Positions 19,439-29,016 of a stretch of DNA of 64,000 nucleotides are shown here, in pieces. The stretch comes from Natrinema gari JCM 14663 (GTDB taxonomy: Archaea; Halobacteriota; Halobacteria; Halobacteriales; Natrialbaceae). Numbering within the stretch: position 1 is the first letter of the stretch; each line of letters starts with the position of its first letter. Made by a program: the position numbers and the translations under genes. The stretch is taken from contig NZ_AOIJ01000052.1 of the NCBI RefSeq assembly GCF_000337175.1, positions 32,381 through 96,380 on the forward strand. The letters run 5' to 3'. The notes beneath the pieces are model-generated. The model had not been told where the DNA came from. It saw only the letters and a program-made list of their open reading frames with translations, and searched no databases.

Positions 19439-19835
19439 CCGTCCTCGAGACGGCGGCAACGCCGACCGTCGCCGGCGTCGACCGGACGGAACGCTACACT
19501 CGACCGACGTTCGCACGGTTTGCTCGCCGTCGAGTGACGACATCACACGTCGCCCAACGGTGGATCCACCGGTTCCTCGCGGTCCCGTGTTCCGCCGGGC
19601 TCGGTCGCGTTGGGCACCAGTAGATTTAAATTAAGTAGAATGTTACCACCCAATAGGAATACGTGGCGCTGAGCCGTCACGGTCCGAGTGTCCGTCGATC
19701 GGGCGGCTTCGACCTGTGCGTCGTCGAAGCCGCCAATGTCGTCGTCCGGTACGACTCGCCGCCCTCCCCCGTGCCGGATACTCGCCCGCTCGCGGCTCGC
19801 GATCGCTTGCCCCCTGAGACGGAGGAGAGCCACCG
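19439..19835. other. Gene-free gap with AT-rich tract
   Basis: No convincing coding frame on either strand. An AT-rich patch at 19622-19650 (AGATTTAAATTAAGTAG) is the only promoter-like element; it is about 200 bases upstream of the PAP2 gene, so it may drive a long leader or an unseen transcript. Confidence 0.4.
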
Positions 19836-20687
19836 ATGGCATTAGGTTACGTTACGTTCATTACAATAGCGACCGTCTGCATCGGCGTTACAGCCACTTG
19901 CGCGCTCTGTGTCCGCTCTTCGGCGCTCCCGCGAACGATTGCCGAACTCGAGAACCGGGCCCGGGAGCTCGCGCCCTATCTCGGCGTCACGCTGCTGGTG
20001 TTATTGGTGAAGCGATGGACGCATTACCGCAGGCTGGAGCTCTCGTATGCGCTCGACTGGAACATTACCGCAGAGATCTACGCCGTGGAGGGCTCGTTCG
20101 TCGCCGGCCTGCAGTCGATCGTTCCCGACACGCTGATCGGCTTTTTCTCCGCGATGTACATGTTCGGGTTCCCGTACCTGCTGGTGTCCGCCCTCGTCCT
20201 CTACTTCCTGTTGGCGACCCAGCGGCGCTTCAAGCAACTGCTCGTCGCGTACGCCCTCAACACCCTGGTTGGATCGATCTTCTATACGCTGTTTATCGCC
20301 TACGGCCCGCGCAATCATCTGTCGACCGTCAACGGGCTCATGTACGAGTTCTACCCGCAGACACAGGAACTCACGGCGGAGGTGTCGGCGAACACGAACG
20401 TCTTTCCGTCGCTCCACACGTCGCTGGCGGTTATCGTCGCGATATTCGCCTGGCGGTCGCGTCGGGACTACCCCAGATGGTTCCCGATCGCGTCGGTCGT
20501 CGCCACCCTCGTCGTCTTCTCGACGATGTATCTGGGGATTCACTGGTTGATCGACGTCATCGCGGGCGTCGTCCTCGGTGTCTGGTGTGTCCTCACCGCC
20601 GAGCGACTCGTCGCCCGCGCGGAGGGTGAGCCCGTTTCCGCGTCGGACGACCGCGAGACGGGTCTCACGACCGAACTGAACGACTGA
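19836..20687 (+). CDS. PAP2 / inositolphosphotransferase-like membrane phosphatase
   Basis: A 283-residue integral membrane protein with about six hydrophobic segments. The phosphatase signature is split as in PAP2 enzymes: VKRWTHYRRLE-like lysine motif near 50, NVFPSLHTSLA near 193 (PSxH), and IHWLIDVIAGVVLG near 237 with the second histidine and aspartate. It would dephosphorylate a lipid phosphate or transfer head groups at the membrane. The ending is hydrophilic. No lipid synthesis genes are adjacent, so the substrate cannot be assigned. Confidence 0.87.
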   Translation: MALGYVTFITIATVCIGVTATCALCVRSSALPRTIAELENRARELAPYLGVTLLVLLVKRWTHYRRLELSYALDWNITAEIYAVEGSFVAGLQSIVPDTLIGFFSAMYMFGFPYLLVSALVLYFLLATQRRFKQLLVAYALNTLVGSIFYTLFIAYGPRNHLSTVNGLMYEFYPQTQELTAEVSANTNVFPSLHTSLAVIVAIFAWRSRRDYPRWFPIASVVATLVVFSTMYLGIHWLIDVIAGVVLGVWCVLTAERLVARAEGEPVSASDDRETGLTTELND

Positions 20688-20755
20688 GCCGTTCCCCGCT
20701 CGCTCGAGTACTGCGCGTGGCCGATCATCACCCGGCCGCCGGATCGCGCGGCTGC

Positions 20756-23215
20756 TCAGCCCGTGTAGTCGCTTCCGATGACTTCCCGAATCCGCTCGGC
20801 GGTCACTGTCCCCACGCCGTCCGCTTCCTGTAACTCGTCTTCGGTCGCGGTCATCACCGCCTCGACGGTGCCGAACTCCTCGAGTAGCGACCTGGCCGTG
20901 ACGGGGCCGATTTCGGCGATCGAGGAGACCACGTACTCCTGTTGTTCGCTTAGGGTCTTGGTCCCCTTTTCGCCGTGGACCGATACTTCTCGGTCGGCGG
21001 TCTCCTGTTCCCGGCCGGCGATCACCGCGAGCAGTTCGGTCGTGTCGTCCTCGTCGTCGGTCCGCAGGACGCTCGCCCCGAAGTCGACCGCGAGACTCGA
21101 GAGCGCCCCCCGGACTGCGTTCGGGTGGACGTCCCGCTGTTCGTACAGCCCCTCGCCCTCGACGATCACGATCGGCCGCGAGTAGTGGCGGGCCATCGCG
21201 CCGACCTGTTCGAAGACGGAGCGGTCGCCGCCGACCAGCGAGTCGACGAAGTCCGCGACGGACTTGCGCTCGACGACGACCCGATCGGAGAGGACGTAGT
21301 CGCCGACCTCGAGCGTCTCGAGGCTGATCTCGTACGCCTCGCGTCGCGAGAGGTCGCGGGCGATGTTCGCGTCCATCTCCCGCTGGTCGGCGACGACCGC
21401 GACGGTGTCGCCGTCGGCGTGTGGGTCGTGGGTCTCGACGTCCCCCTCGATCCCGTCCGCCCCGTCTCCAGGTTCCTGATTACGACGTGTTTCCGAGTTG
21501 TTGTCTCCGAATTCCTGCAGTCCCGGCCCCGCTGCAACCCCCTCGCTTCCGCTGGCGGAATCGCCGACGGCGTCGGTGTTTCCGTCGGTCCCGTCTCCTT
21601 TCACTCCGCCCTCGCCTGCTCCCTCGAAATCGGTCAGTGACTGTTGTGAGTCGTCGAGTTCCTCGGCGATTTCGGGGGCCAGTCCTTTCAGTTCGCGCAG
21701 TTCCGACTCCATCTCCTTCTCGCGCCGCCGCGAGATCCAGAAGTAGGCCTCGTCGCGGGTGTCTTCCGCCATGAGGACGACGACCCGTCCCTCTGTCTGT
21801 CGACCCGTCCGCCCCTTCCGCTGGATCGAGCGGATCGCCGTCGGTACGGGCTCGTAGAAGAGTACGAGGTCGACCTCGGGCACGTCCAGCCCCTCCTCGG
21901 CGACCGATGTCGAGACGAGCACCTCGAACTCGCCGGCACGAAACTCGTCTAAGACCGCCTGTTGTTGCGTCTGGGTCATCCCGTCGGAGCCGTCGCGGTC
22001 GCCCTGTCCGACGAACCGCTTCGTGTCGAAGCTTTCCGAGAGGAAGTCAGTCAGCGCCTCCGCCGTGTCGCGGGACTCGGTGAAAACGATCACCCGCTCG
22101 CCACCCTCGAGTCCCAGCGTTTCCGCGAGCAACATGCGCGCTTTGCTGTATTTGGGATGGATCTCGTCGAAGCGCTCGGCTTTCCGCATGGCCTCGCGCA
22201 CGCGCGGATCGGAGACCATCCGCTGGCTGGCCTTCGACGCGCCCGAGGTCCGGGCCTGATTGCGCTGGCGCTCGAAGTACCGCCGGAGCGCCTCGACGCT
22301 CTGGGTCTCGACCAGCGTGACGGCCTGCCGGAGCTTCATCACTTCGGCGTGGATCGACATCCCTTCGAACCCCTCCGACTGGTCGTTGTTGATCAACGTT
22401 TGCAACTCAGCCCGCATCCGATTGAGGTCCTTCTGGGACTGATCGGGCTGGGTCGAACTCGCGACTCCGAGTTCCTTGAGTTTCTCGAGGCGCTCTTTGA
22501 TGACCTCGTTCAGGGCGTCGCGGATCTCGAGGACCGCGTCGGGCAGGTCGATGCGCTCCCACTCGACCTCGGTGTCGTGGGTGAACTCGTCGACGTCGGC
22601 GTCCTCCTCGGTCATCACCTCGACCTCGTCGATGCCGAGGTTTTCACAGACCTCGAGAATGGCCTCCTCGTCGCCGCCGGGCGAGGCGCTCATCCCTGTC
22701 ACGAGCGGCCGCTTGGCGTCGGCGTGGTAGCGCTCGGCGATGTAGTTGTACGCGTAGTCGCCGGTCGCCCGGTGGCACTCGTCGAAGGTGGCGTGGGTCA
22801 CGTCGGCGAGCGAGATCCGGCTCCCGACGAGGTCGTTCTCGATCACCTGCGGCGTCGCCATCACGACCGTCGCCGACTCCCACGTCGCGGCGCGGTCGTC
22901 CGGGCTCACGTCGCCGGTGAAGACGACGATCTCCTCGTCTGAGAGCTGCAGCGCTTCGCGGTAGAAGTCCGCGTGCTGTTGGACGAGCGGTTTCGTCGGC
23001 GCGAGCATCAATGACTTCCCGCCGACCTCCTCGAGTCGCCGTGCGGTGACGAGCAGGCTCACCGTCGTCTTCCCCAGCCCCGTCGGGAGACAGACGAGCG
23101 TGTGGTGGTTCGCGGCCGTCCCCGCGAGTTTCAACTGGTAGAGTCGCCGCTCTAAAAAGCCGGGCTCGAGGAGCGGATGCTCAATAGAGGCGACGTCCTC
23201 ATCCGTCGTAGCCAT
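20756..23215 (-). CDS. hef: Hef-type helicase/XPF nuclease fusion
   Basis: An 819-residue replication-fork repair enzyme with N-terminal superfamily 2 helicase and C-terminal XPF/ERCC4 nuclease. PTGLGKT is at residues 44-50, FDECHR is the DExH box, SASPGGDEE and the QRKGRTGR motif VI follow. A linker of about 100 acidic, low-complexity residues (near 530-620) precedes the nuclease with VVERKSVADFVDSLVGGDRS, which contains the ERKxxxD catalytic core. The C-terminus is the HhH region (IAEIGPVTARSLLEEFG, EADGVGTVTAERIREV). The start at 23215 has a TATA-like CCTTATTCG centred about 27 bases upstream, consistent with a leaderless mRNA. Confidence 0.95.
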   Translation of the reverse strand: MATTDEDVASIEHPLLEPGFLERRLYQLKLAGTAANHHTLVCLPTGLGKTTVSLLVTARRLEEVGGKSLMLAPTKPLVQQHADFYREALQLSDEEIVVFTGDVSPDDRAATWESATVVMATPQVIENDLVGSRISLADVTHATFDECHRATGDYAYNYIAERYHADAKRPLVTGMSASPGGDEEAILEVCENLGIDEVEVMTEEDADVDEFTHDTEVEWERIDLPDAVLEIRDALNEVIKERLEKLKELGVASSTQPDQSQKDLNRMRAELQTLINNDQSEGFEGMSIHAEVMKLRQAVTLVETQSVEALRRYFERQRNQARTSGASKASQRMVSDPRVREAMRKAERFDEIHPKYSKARMLLAETLGLEGGERVIVFTESRDTAEALTDFLSESFDTKRFVGQGDRDGSDGMTQTQQQAVLDEFRAGEFEVLVSTSVAEEGLDVPEVDLVLFYEPVPTAIRSIQRKGRTGRQTEGRVVVLMAEDTRDEAYFWISRRREKEMESELRELKGLAPEIAEELDDSQQSLTDFEGAGEGGVKGDGTDGNTDAVGDSASGSEGVAAGPGLQEFGDNNSETRRNQEPGDGADGIEGDVETHDPHADGDTVAVVADQREMDANIARDLSRREAYEISLETLEVGDYVLSDRVVVERKSVADFVDSLVGGDRSVFEQVGAMARHYSRPIVIVEGEGLYEQRDVHPNAVRGALSSLAVDFGASVLRTDDEDDTTELLAVIAGREQETADREVSVHGEKGTKTLSEQQEYVVSSIAEIGPVTARSLLEEFGTVEAVMTATEDELQEADGVGTVTAERIREVIGSDYTG

Positions 23216-23688
23216 TACCGGCTGTTCATCGTCGCCGCGAATAAGGATTCCCGTACCGTGGTGAAAGTAAACGAAGACGGCTCCGCCTCTGTCGACCTCG
23301 AATCGGCGGTCCGATTCCGTCGTCGACACGACCGATACGGGACTCCAGACCAGTCGCTGTACTTGTCACCCCTGCCCGCCGTTTGGTGCCCATCAACTGC
23401 CGCTCGAGAGCGGTCGATCGCCGGTCGTCGTCCGCCCAACTCGGCTAGAGCTCTTCGACCCGCTCGGTCTGACACAATGCATCGGAGACACGATCGCGCT
23501 GTGACCGTCGAATTGACGGTTTTCGGTTGTCCATGACGATCGACGATCCGAGCGCGACTGCGGTCGTCCATCGGGTGCCCCACAACGCGTAGCCTCCGTC
23601 GGTAAGGCTCGTTCCCACCCGTCGCCATCGGCCGGGTCCGTAGTCGATCCCGCACGTGATCCCATTATAATTCCGCCGGTGACGTAGG
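23216..23688. other. Gap between divergent hef and tspO
   Basis: Contains the hef TATA-like element on the minus strand (about 23239-23247) and the tspO TATA element (23664-23672). A plus-strand frame at 23177-23536 overlaps the hef start antisense and looks protein-like only for about 40 codons; I do not call it. Nothing else is recognised. Confidence 0.4.
23664..23672 (+). promoter_or_regulatory. TATA box of tspO
   Basis: ATTATAATT centred about 26 bases before the tspO start codons, the spacing expected for an archaeal TATA box and a leaderless transcript. Confidence 0.55.
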
Positions 23689-24195
23689 ATGCGTATGGCG
23701 TTCCGATCGATCACCCACCGCCTCCCGGACGGCGGCTCGATCCTCACCGCGATCGGCTTCATCCTGCTTGTCAACATCGTCGGCGCGGCTCCCAGCGTGT
23801 TCTCTTCGCCCGACACGCCGTGGTTCCGCGCCCTCGAGAAACCGTGGTTCTACCCACCAACGATCGCGTTCCCTGTCGTCTGGACGCTCCTCTTTACCCT
23901 CCTTGGCATCGCGCTATGGCTCGTCTGGCGCAGCGACGCCGACGGGCGTCGCCTCGCGCTCGGTGCCTTCGTCCTCCAACTGCTGTTCAACGTCGCCTGG
24001 ACGCCCGCCTTCTTCGCGCTCGAGGCCCCGCTGGTCGCGCTAGGGATCATCGTCGTCCTCTGGGGACTCGTCGTCGGAACGATCCTCGCCGTTCGGCGGG
24101 TCGATCGGCGCGCTGCGGCGTTGCTGCTCCCGTATCTCGCGTGGGTGACGTTCGCGGCCGTCCTCAATTTCGAGCTCTGGCGGTTGAATGCCTGA
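23689..24195 (+). CDS. tspO: TspO/MBR family tryptophan-rich membrane protein
   Basis: A 168-residue five-helix membrane protein. Signature stretches are LEKPWFYPPTIAFPVVWTLL, FNVAWTPAFFALEAP and LLPYLAWVTFAAVLNFELWR, with the tryptophan-rich pattern and W-x-N-like ending of TspO/MBR. Family members bind porphyrins and cholesterol and affect stress and tetrapyrrole handling; the archaeal role is not known. Two in-frame ATGs, 23689 and 23695, lie at the distance from the TATA box expected for a leaderless start, so either is possible. Confidence 0.93.
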   Translation: MRMAFRSITHRLPDGGSILTAIGFILLVNIVGAAPSVFSSPDTPWFRALEKPWFYPPTIAFPVVWTLLFTLLGIALWLVWRSDADGRRLALGAFVLQLLFNVAWTPAFFALEAPLVALGIIVVLWGLVVGTILAVRRVDRRAAALLLPYLAWVTFAAVLNFELWRLNA

Positions 24196-24240
24196 CCCGG
24201 TGTCACAGCCGAACGACCGGGATGGCGGCCCGGCTCGAGG

Positions 24241-24834
24241 TTACATCGACACCGGCGTGAACTCGAGGACGAGATACGCCAGACAGGCGGCGTAGATCGG
24301 GATCGTCAGGTTGTCGTCGATGATGTAAGTACGGATCTCGACCGTCACGCCGTCGGCGAGTGTCGCGCCCGCCGCTGCGAGCAGCGCCGCCGTGATCGGC
24401 AGGAACGGGAGCGCGATGAGCGTCGAAACGAGGAACATCGTGCCCAGCACCTTCGGTGATTTGACCCGCTGGAGGCTGTTGTCCGAGACGGCCCCGCTGA
24501 TCGGGTCGCCGAGCGCGAGCATCAACATCGCGGGCAGCGCGATCGTCGGTTCGAAGCCCACCACGACGGCGGCCATGCTAATCAGGTAGAGCGCGTATGC
24601 CGCGGGGTTGTCCTGTTCGTACTCGCGGGTGAGGACGTCGTAGAGCCGCCAGTCGAGCCCGATCTGGAGTCGTAGGAACTCGAGAACGAGCGCGCCGGCC
24701 GCGAGGACGACCATGAGGATCCGAAACCGGGGCCACGTCAGCCCGAGTTCGAGATAGTTGGCGAGCAGATAGAGGGCGACCAGCCCCGAACCGCTGGCGT
24801 GGACGAGTCGCCGCTTCAGTTCGTCAGCCATCAT
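24241..24834 (-). CDS. Dolichol kinase-like / CDP-lipid type membrane protein
   Basis: A 197-residue membrane protein with about six helices. It starts DELKRRLVHASGSGLVALYLL and includes ALGDPISGAVSDNSLQRVKSPKVLGTMF, which resembles the GD-x(n)-G and R-K-S-KS-xxG pattern of CTP-dependent polyprenol kinases (SEC59/YqxZ-type). The likely role is phosphorylation of a polyprenol or recycling of the dolichyl carrier for N-glycosylation, but this is inference. Two successive ATGs (24834, 24831) open the gene. Confidence 0.75.
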   Translation of the reverse strand: MMADELKRRLVHASGSGLVALYLLANYLELGLTWPRFRILMVVLAAGALVLEFLRLQIGLDWRLYDVLTREYEQDNPAAYALYLISMAAVVVGFEPTIALPAMLMLALGDPISGAVSDNSLQRVKSPKVLGTMFLVSTLIALPFLPITAALLAAAGATLADGVTVEIRTYIIDDNLTIPIYAACLAYLVLEFTPVSM

Positions 24835-25024
24835 GTCCTGCGTTGGGAGAGGTGACCTTCAGTCCGTCGGTTAGTTCTCCCGAGAGGTATATAGTGTTTA
24901 AGTGCGCGCCGGCGACCGACGCCGATTTCGCTGTGCGCCGTCGCGTGTCGTTCGTCCGTAACGTGATACCGAAATCGCTCACACCCCGCGCAAAACGCTC
25001 TCTCCGCAACGCGAGTGCCGTCGC

Positions 25025-26809
25025 TTACTCCTCGAGATCGTCGAACGCGAGATCGCCGGCGCGAATCGCCGACAGCGTCTCGGGCAGCTCGTCGATCGCG
25101 AGTCGCTTCTGGTTCGTCGAGTCGCGTTCGCGGACCGTGACGCCACCTTCGTCCTGTTCGATACTCTCGTAATCCACCGTCACGCAAAACGGCGTGCCGA
25201 CCTCGTCCTGGCGGCGGTAGCGCCGACCGATATTCCCCGAGTCGTCGTACGTGACCGATAGGCCTGCCTCGCGGAGGTCCGCGGCGATGTCCCGTGCCGC
25301 GTCCTCGAGTTCGTCGTCGTTTTGCAGGGGGAAGACGCCGACGAACGTAGGTGCGACCTCCGGATCGAGTTCGAGGAAGGTCCGTTCTTCGCCGGCGACC
25401 TCGTCCTCGCGGTAGGCGTGGTGGAGGACGGTGTAGACCAGCCGGTCGACCCCGAAGGAGGGTTCGATCACATGCGGGATGATGTGTTCGCCCGCTTCCG
25501 TTTGTTCCTCGACGGCGAAGCCGGTCTTCTCAACGGGGATCTCGTGGCGTTCGCCCTCGAGTTCGATCTCGACCGTGTCGCCGTCGAACGCCGACCGGTC
25601 CCGTTCGGCGAGGGCCTCGAGTTCCCCGACGACGGCCTGTGCGTCGCCGCCGAACTCCGGCCCGAGGTAGCTCATGTCGGGATCAACCGTCGCGCGCTCG
25701 ACGGTTTTGGGCTCGTCGTACTGCTTGAAGATCGTAAAGCGGTCGCCGGAGTGTTCGGCGTGTTTCGAGAGATCGTAATCGCTCCGGTAGGCGAAGCCGG
25801 CCATCTCGATCCAGTTGCCGTCTATTTCGCTCTCCGCGTCCCAGCAGTCCGCCGCGTAGTGGGCGCGTTCGCCCGGGAGATGCTGTCGGAACCGGAACCG
25901 GTCCATGTCGACGCCGACAGCTTCGTACCAGGGTTTCGCGACGCCGAGGAAGTACGCGACCCACGGACTGGCGATGGTTCCGTCGTCGACGGCCGCACCG
26001 ATCGTCGTCCGTATCTCCTCCCCATCGTCGCTGTGCTGCTCGCTGGCGGGGTAGAGCGTCACCTCGACGTCCTCGACGCTCTCGAGGTCCGGCTCGTCCT
26101 CCTCGGGGTCGATGAAGTACTCGAGTTCCGCCTGCGTGAATTCGCGGGTGCGGATGATCGAGCGCCGGGGGCTGATCTCGTTGCGGTAAGCGCGGCCGAT
26201 CTGGGTCACGCCGAAGGGGAGCTGGTTGCGCGCGTACTCCTTGAGCCGCGGGAATTCGACAAAGATACCCTGTGCGGTCTCAGGGCGCATGTAGCCGGGG
26301 TCGGAGTCGCCGGGACCGATGTTCGTCGCGAACATGAGGTTGAACGAGTCGACGGCCTGTCCCGCGAGCCCTGCACCGCAGGCGGGACAGACGAGTTCGT
26401 ACTCGGCGATGACCTCCTCGACCTCGGGAATGGGGAGGCTCTCCGCGTCTTCGTAGTCGGTGTTGTCCTCGACGACGTGGTCCGCGCGGTGACTCTCGCC
26501 GCAGTCGGGACACTCGACGAGCATGTCGTCGAAGCCGTCGAGATGGCCCGAAGCCTCGAAGACGGGTTCGGGCATGATCGTCGGTGCGTCGATCTCCATG
26601 TTGCCTTCCGCGACCGCGAAGCGATCCCGCCAGGCGTCCTCGACGTTGCCCTTCAGCGCCGCGCCCTGGGGGCCGAAGGTGTAGAAGCCGCCGACGCCGC
26701 CGTACGCCCCCGCGGACTGGAAGAAGTAGCCCCGCCGTTTGGCCAGTTCGACCAGTTTCTCGCTCGTCGATTCGGCCGCGTTCGCCGCCGCGTGGTCGTG
26801 CTCACTCAT
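25025..26809 (-). CDS. glyS: Glycyl-tRNA synthetase, archaeal/eukaryotic type
   Basis: Charges tRNA-Gly. The 594-residue class II synthetase has KRRGYFFQSAGAYGGVGGFY (motif 1 region), two CxxC pairs, CPDCGESHRAD and CPACG, for zinc, YMRPETAQGIFVEFPRL, GRAYRNEISPRRSIIRTREF (motif 2), HVIEPSFGVDRLVYTV (motif 3) and a C-terminal anticodon-binding domain. The start at 26809 is chosen because homology begins with the KLVELAKRRGYF region; it overlaps the end of the CBS gene by 8 bases, so the pair is an operon with the CBS gene first. Confidence 0.96.
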   Translation of the reverse strand: MSEHDHAAANAAESTSEKLVELAKRRGYFFQSAGAYGGVGGFYTFGPQGAALKGNVEDAWRDRFAVAEGNMEIDAPTIMPEPVFEASGHLDGFDDMLVECPDCGESHRADHVVEDNTDYEDAESLPIPEVEEVIAEYELVCPACGAGLAGQAVDSFNLMFATNIGPGDSDPGYMRPETAQGIFVEFPRLKEYARNQLPFGVTQIGRAYRNEISPRRSIIRTREFTQAELEYFIDPEEDEPDLESVEDVEVTLYPASEQHSDDGEEIRTTIGAAVDDGTIASPWVAYFLGVAKPWYEAVGVDMDRFRFRQHLPGERAHYAADCWDAESEIDGNWIEMAGFAYRSDYDLSKHAEHSGDRFTIFKQYDEPKTVERATVDPDMSYLGPEFGGDAQAVVGELEALAERDRSAFDGDTVEIELEGERHEIPVEKTGFAVEEQTEAGEHIIPHVIEPSFGVDRLVYTVLHHAYREDEVAGEERTFLELDPEVAPTFVGVFPLQNDDELEDAARDIAADLREAGLSVTYDDSGNIGRRYRRQDEVGTPFCVTVDYESIEQDEGGVTVRERDSTNQKRLAIDELPETLSAIRAGDLAFDDLEE

Positions 26810-27656
26810 AGAGTACCTCCAGTAGATCGACGTCACGGACGACGCCGACGAGGTCCTCGCCCGTGACCATCGGAATCTGCTCGATATCGTTGGTGATCAT
26901 CCGCTGGGCGGCCTCCTGGACCGCCATCTCTGCCGAGACCGTCACGACTTCGTCGGTCATGAACTCCCGAACCAGCCCCGCCGGTAGCTCGATGTCCCGC
27001 GTGGGGAGATAGCGACTGCCGACCGCCTTGATCCCCTCCCAGGACCAATCGTCGTCCTGATCGCCGAAGTTGTCGCCCGTCTCCTCTTCGCCTTCGACGA
27101 TCCGGGCGACCTCGAGCACGTCGACTTCCGTGAGGACGCCGCTCATGCGACCGTCGTCGTCGAGTGCAACGGCGTAGGGGACGTTCGCGTAGGAGAGTTC
27201 CCGCTCGGCGACGGGCAGGGGCGTCCCCTCGTAGGTCGTGTTCACGTCCGCGCTCGCGTAGGCCCCGACGGTGCCCTCGGTCGCCTGATCGCCCGTCGCG
27301 ATCGCGTGGATGATGTCCGTGACAGTGATGATCCCCTCAAACTCGCCGTCGACGACCGGAACGCGGCGCGCGGTCGCCTCGACCATCGTTCGCGCGACGT
27401 CCTCGAGGTTCGTCTCAGCGGTCGTCGTCGGGACGTCCTCTTCCATCAGCATCACGAGCTGGTCCTCATCGGGCTGCTCGATGAGGCTCTCTCGGGAGAT
27501 GAGACCGCGGTACTCCGGCCCGTTGTCGGTCGGTTTGACGACCGGGACGGACGAGAACGACTGTTCTTGCAGGTACTCGAGTACGTCCGAACGAGTACCC
27601 GGCAGGTCGGCAGTGACCACGTCCTCGCGGGGCGTCATCGCGTCGGCTACGTTCAT
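26802..27656 (-). CDS. CBS-domain protein with four CBS motifs
   Basis: A 284-residue protein consisting of two tandem CBS pairs: MNVADAMTPREDVVTADLPGT opens motif 1, EDVPTTTAETNLEDVARTMV motif 2, a third around YANVPYAVALDDDGRMSGVL, and the fourth LVREFMTDEVVTVSAEMAVQ with ITNDIEQIPMVTGEDLVGVV. Such proteins sense adenine nucleotides or SAM. It overlaps the start of glyS by 8 bases, so they are probably transcribed together; whether they are functionally linked is unknown. Confidence 0.9.
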   Translation of the reverse strand: MNVADAMTPREDVVTADLPGTRSDVLEYLQEQSFSSVPVVKPTDNGPEYRGLISRESLIEQPDEDQLVMLMEEDVPTTTAETNLEDVARTMVEATARRVPVVDGEFEGIITVTDIIHAIATGDQATEGTVGAYASADVNTTYEGTPLPVAERELSYANVPYAVALDDDGRMSGVLTEVDVLEVARIVEGEEETGDNFGDQDDDWSWEGIKAVGSRYLPTRDIELPAGLVREFMTDEVVTVSAEMAVQEAAQRMITNDIEQIPMVTGEDLVGVVRDVDLLEVLYE

Positions 27657-27758
27657 ATCCCCACGGTACGGCGAAAATGAGTATAAACCCAGTGTTTCAC
27701 ACCCGATATCGGTTCGACTTCCGATCGGTCCCGCAGCCGGACAGTCCGATTCGATGAG

Positions 27759-27766
27759 TTTATATG
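27759..27766 (+). promoter_or_regulatory. TATA box of the DUF7556-like gene
   Basis: TTTATATG centred about 26 bases before ATG 27789, the spacing of an archaeal TATA box that starts transcription at or near the A of the start codon. Confidence 0.6.
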
Positions 27767-27788
27767 TATCTGGTTGTCACTCTCACAC

Positions 27789-27950
27789 ATGGCGACGAAC
27801 CCCCACGCCATGGCGTCCGATGAGACGATCGTCGGTTCGATCGACTCGACGGCTACGAGCGACGAGTACGTCATCGCGGACATCTCCGCGGACGGTGCCT
27901 GGCTGTCGATGCAGGCAGCTGACGCACCGACGCTTTCGGCCTGGCGATAA
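27789..27950 (+). CDS. Small acidic haloarchaeal protein (DUF7556-like)
   Basis: A 53-residue protein with the segment VGSIDSTATSDEYVIADISA and the ending DAPTLSAWR. The VIADISADGAWLSM core with its two tryptophans is what I recall from DUF7556, a haloarchaea-specific family of unknown function. A TATA box 26 bases upstream supports a leaderless start at 27789. It is convergent with nothing and sits between the CBS gene (divergent) and the next plus-strand gene. Confidence 0.8.
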   Translation: MATNPHAMASDETIVGSIDSTATSDEYVIADISADGAWLSMQAADAPTLSAWR

Positions 27951-28115
27951 TTAGGAGGGGGTCGTTCCGTGTCTGCATTGTCGTTGCCGGCCACGACAGC
28001 TGTTCGAGTCGGCCATCGTTCGGACGGCGGCTGCCGAACTCACCGCGAGCCAGCCGGTCGCGGTGACGGGTCGGCGACCGCTACCGTTTAGTACGACGCG
28101 CCGGTCGCTGCGTCT

Positions 28116-28631
28116 ATGAAGCGCTCTCGGCCGCCACGGGAGGCGAGTCAGGACTCGAGCGACGAACTCGGACTCGAGCGCGACGGCTCGCGCTTTTCCC
28201 CCGTCACTGTCCTCGCGTCGCTGGTTCCCCGCGCGGTCGCCCGGCGCGTGATCACCGTGTCAGTCACGACCGACCGAGATGTCTACGAGCGTGACGACCC
28301 CGTCGAGATCACCGTCACGTTCGAAAATCGGCTCCCGGTGCCCGTCGAACTCCCGACACCCCGGCAACGGCGCTGGGGCTGGACCGTCGACGGCTACCTC
28401 GAGGCCAGCGACGAGCGCCGGTACACACCGGAGCGGCCCGCGACCTTCGATTTTCGCGGCGGCGAGCGAAAACGAGTCTCGGTGACCTGGAACGGCCGCC
28501 TCGAACGGACCGACGGCGACTGCCACGAATCAGTCGTCCCTGACGCCGGCGAACACGAGATTCGGGCGTTCGTCGCAACCGCCGAGGGGACGGCTCGGCC
28601 GGCGGACGTGATCACGATCCGACTCGAGTGA
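28116..28631 (+). CDS. Haloarchaeal hypothetical, possible BsuPI-like beta domain
   Basis: A 171-residue protein. Residues 1-40 are charged and serine-rich; residues about 48-168 look like an all-beta domain: VTTDRDVYERDDPVEITVTF, WGWTVDGYLEASDERRYTPE, a G-E-R segment KRVSVTWNGRLERTDG and PDAGEHEIRAFV. The order (F-D, then TW-x-G, then PG-x-Y-like) resembles BsuPI protease-inhibitor-type Ig folds, but identity is low. No signal peptide is seen. Function is unknown. Confidence 0.65.
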   Translation: MKRSRPPREASQDSSDELGLERDGSRFSPVTVLASLVPRAVARRVITVSVTTDRDVYERDDPVEITVTFENRLPVPVELPTPRQRRWGWTVDGYLEASDERRYTPERPATFDFRGGERKRVSVTWNGRLERTDGDCHESVVPDAGEHEIRAFVATAEGTARPADVITIRLE

Positions 28632-29016
28632 CACCGGGGCTCTCCCACCGGCGGCGCTGGCCGACCGCTCGCTCTGATCGACAACGATCAATCCATTTGT
28701 ATTCCCTCTTAGGATTCGTTACCCAGTATTCTGATACCGTTCTCGACTCCCGGCTCTCGTCCGGACCGAGTCGGATTCGGACTCAGTGGACCGTCACCCG
28801 TTCGTATTGATACCGTTCGCGATTCGTCCCCTCCTGCGTTTGAACTATTCTCTATTCTGGAACATGTCTTCCCTCCAACTCCGATAATCAACGCCGGTCG
28901 ACACGACCGAAATGCGGGTCTGGAATCACTCTCGACCCGGAATGTTACTTCGACGAACATATAAAATTGCATAATTAAAACTTATATTAGTAAACGTGGG
29001 CGATGTAGATGCAGCA
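28632..29016. other. AT-richer intergenic stretch before the Tat protein
   Basis: Lower GC than its surroundings, with CTTATATTAG (28981-28990) about 30 bases before the next start codon as a promoter candidate. No coding frame is supported. Confidence 0.4.

Noticed and set aside
17912..19546. Long upstream extension of the malate dehydrogenase frame
   Set aside because: It lies antisense to the LOG-like and SSSCA1 genes and has no homology to MDH; the enzyme starts at 17911.
23177..23536. Plus-strand frame with protein-like stretch FIVAANKDSRTVVKVNEDG
   Set aside because: It begins antisense inside the start of hef and covers the hef promoter; no homologue recognised and the rest is arginine-rich noise.
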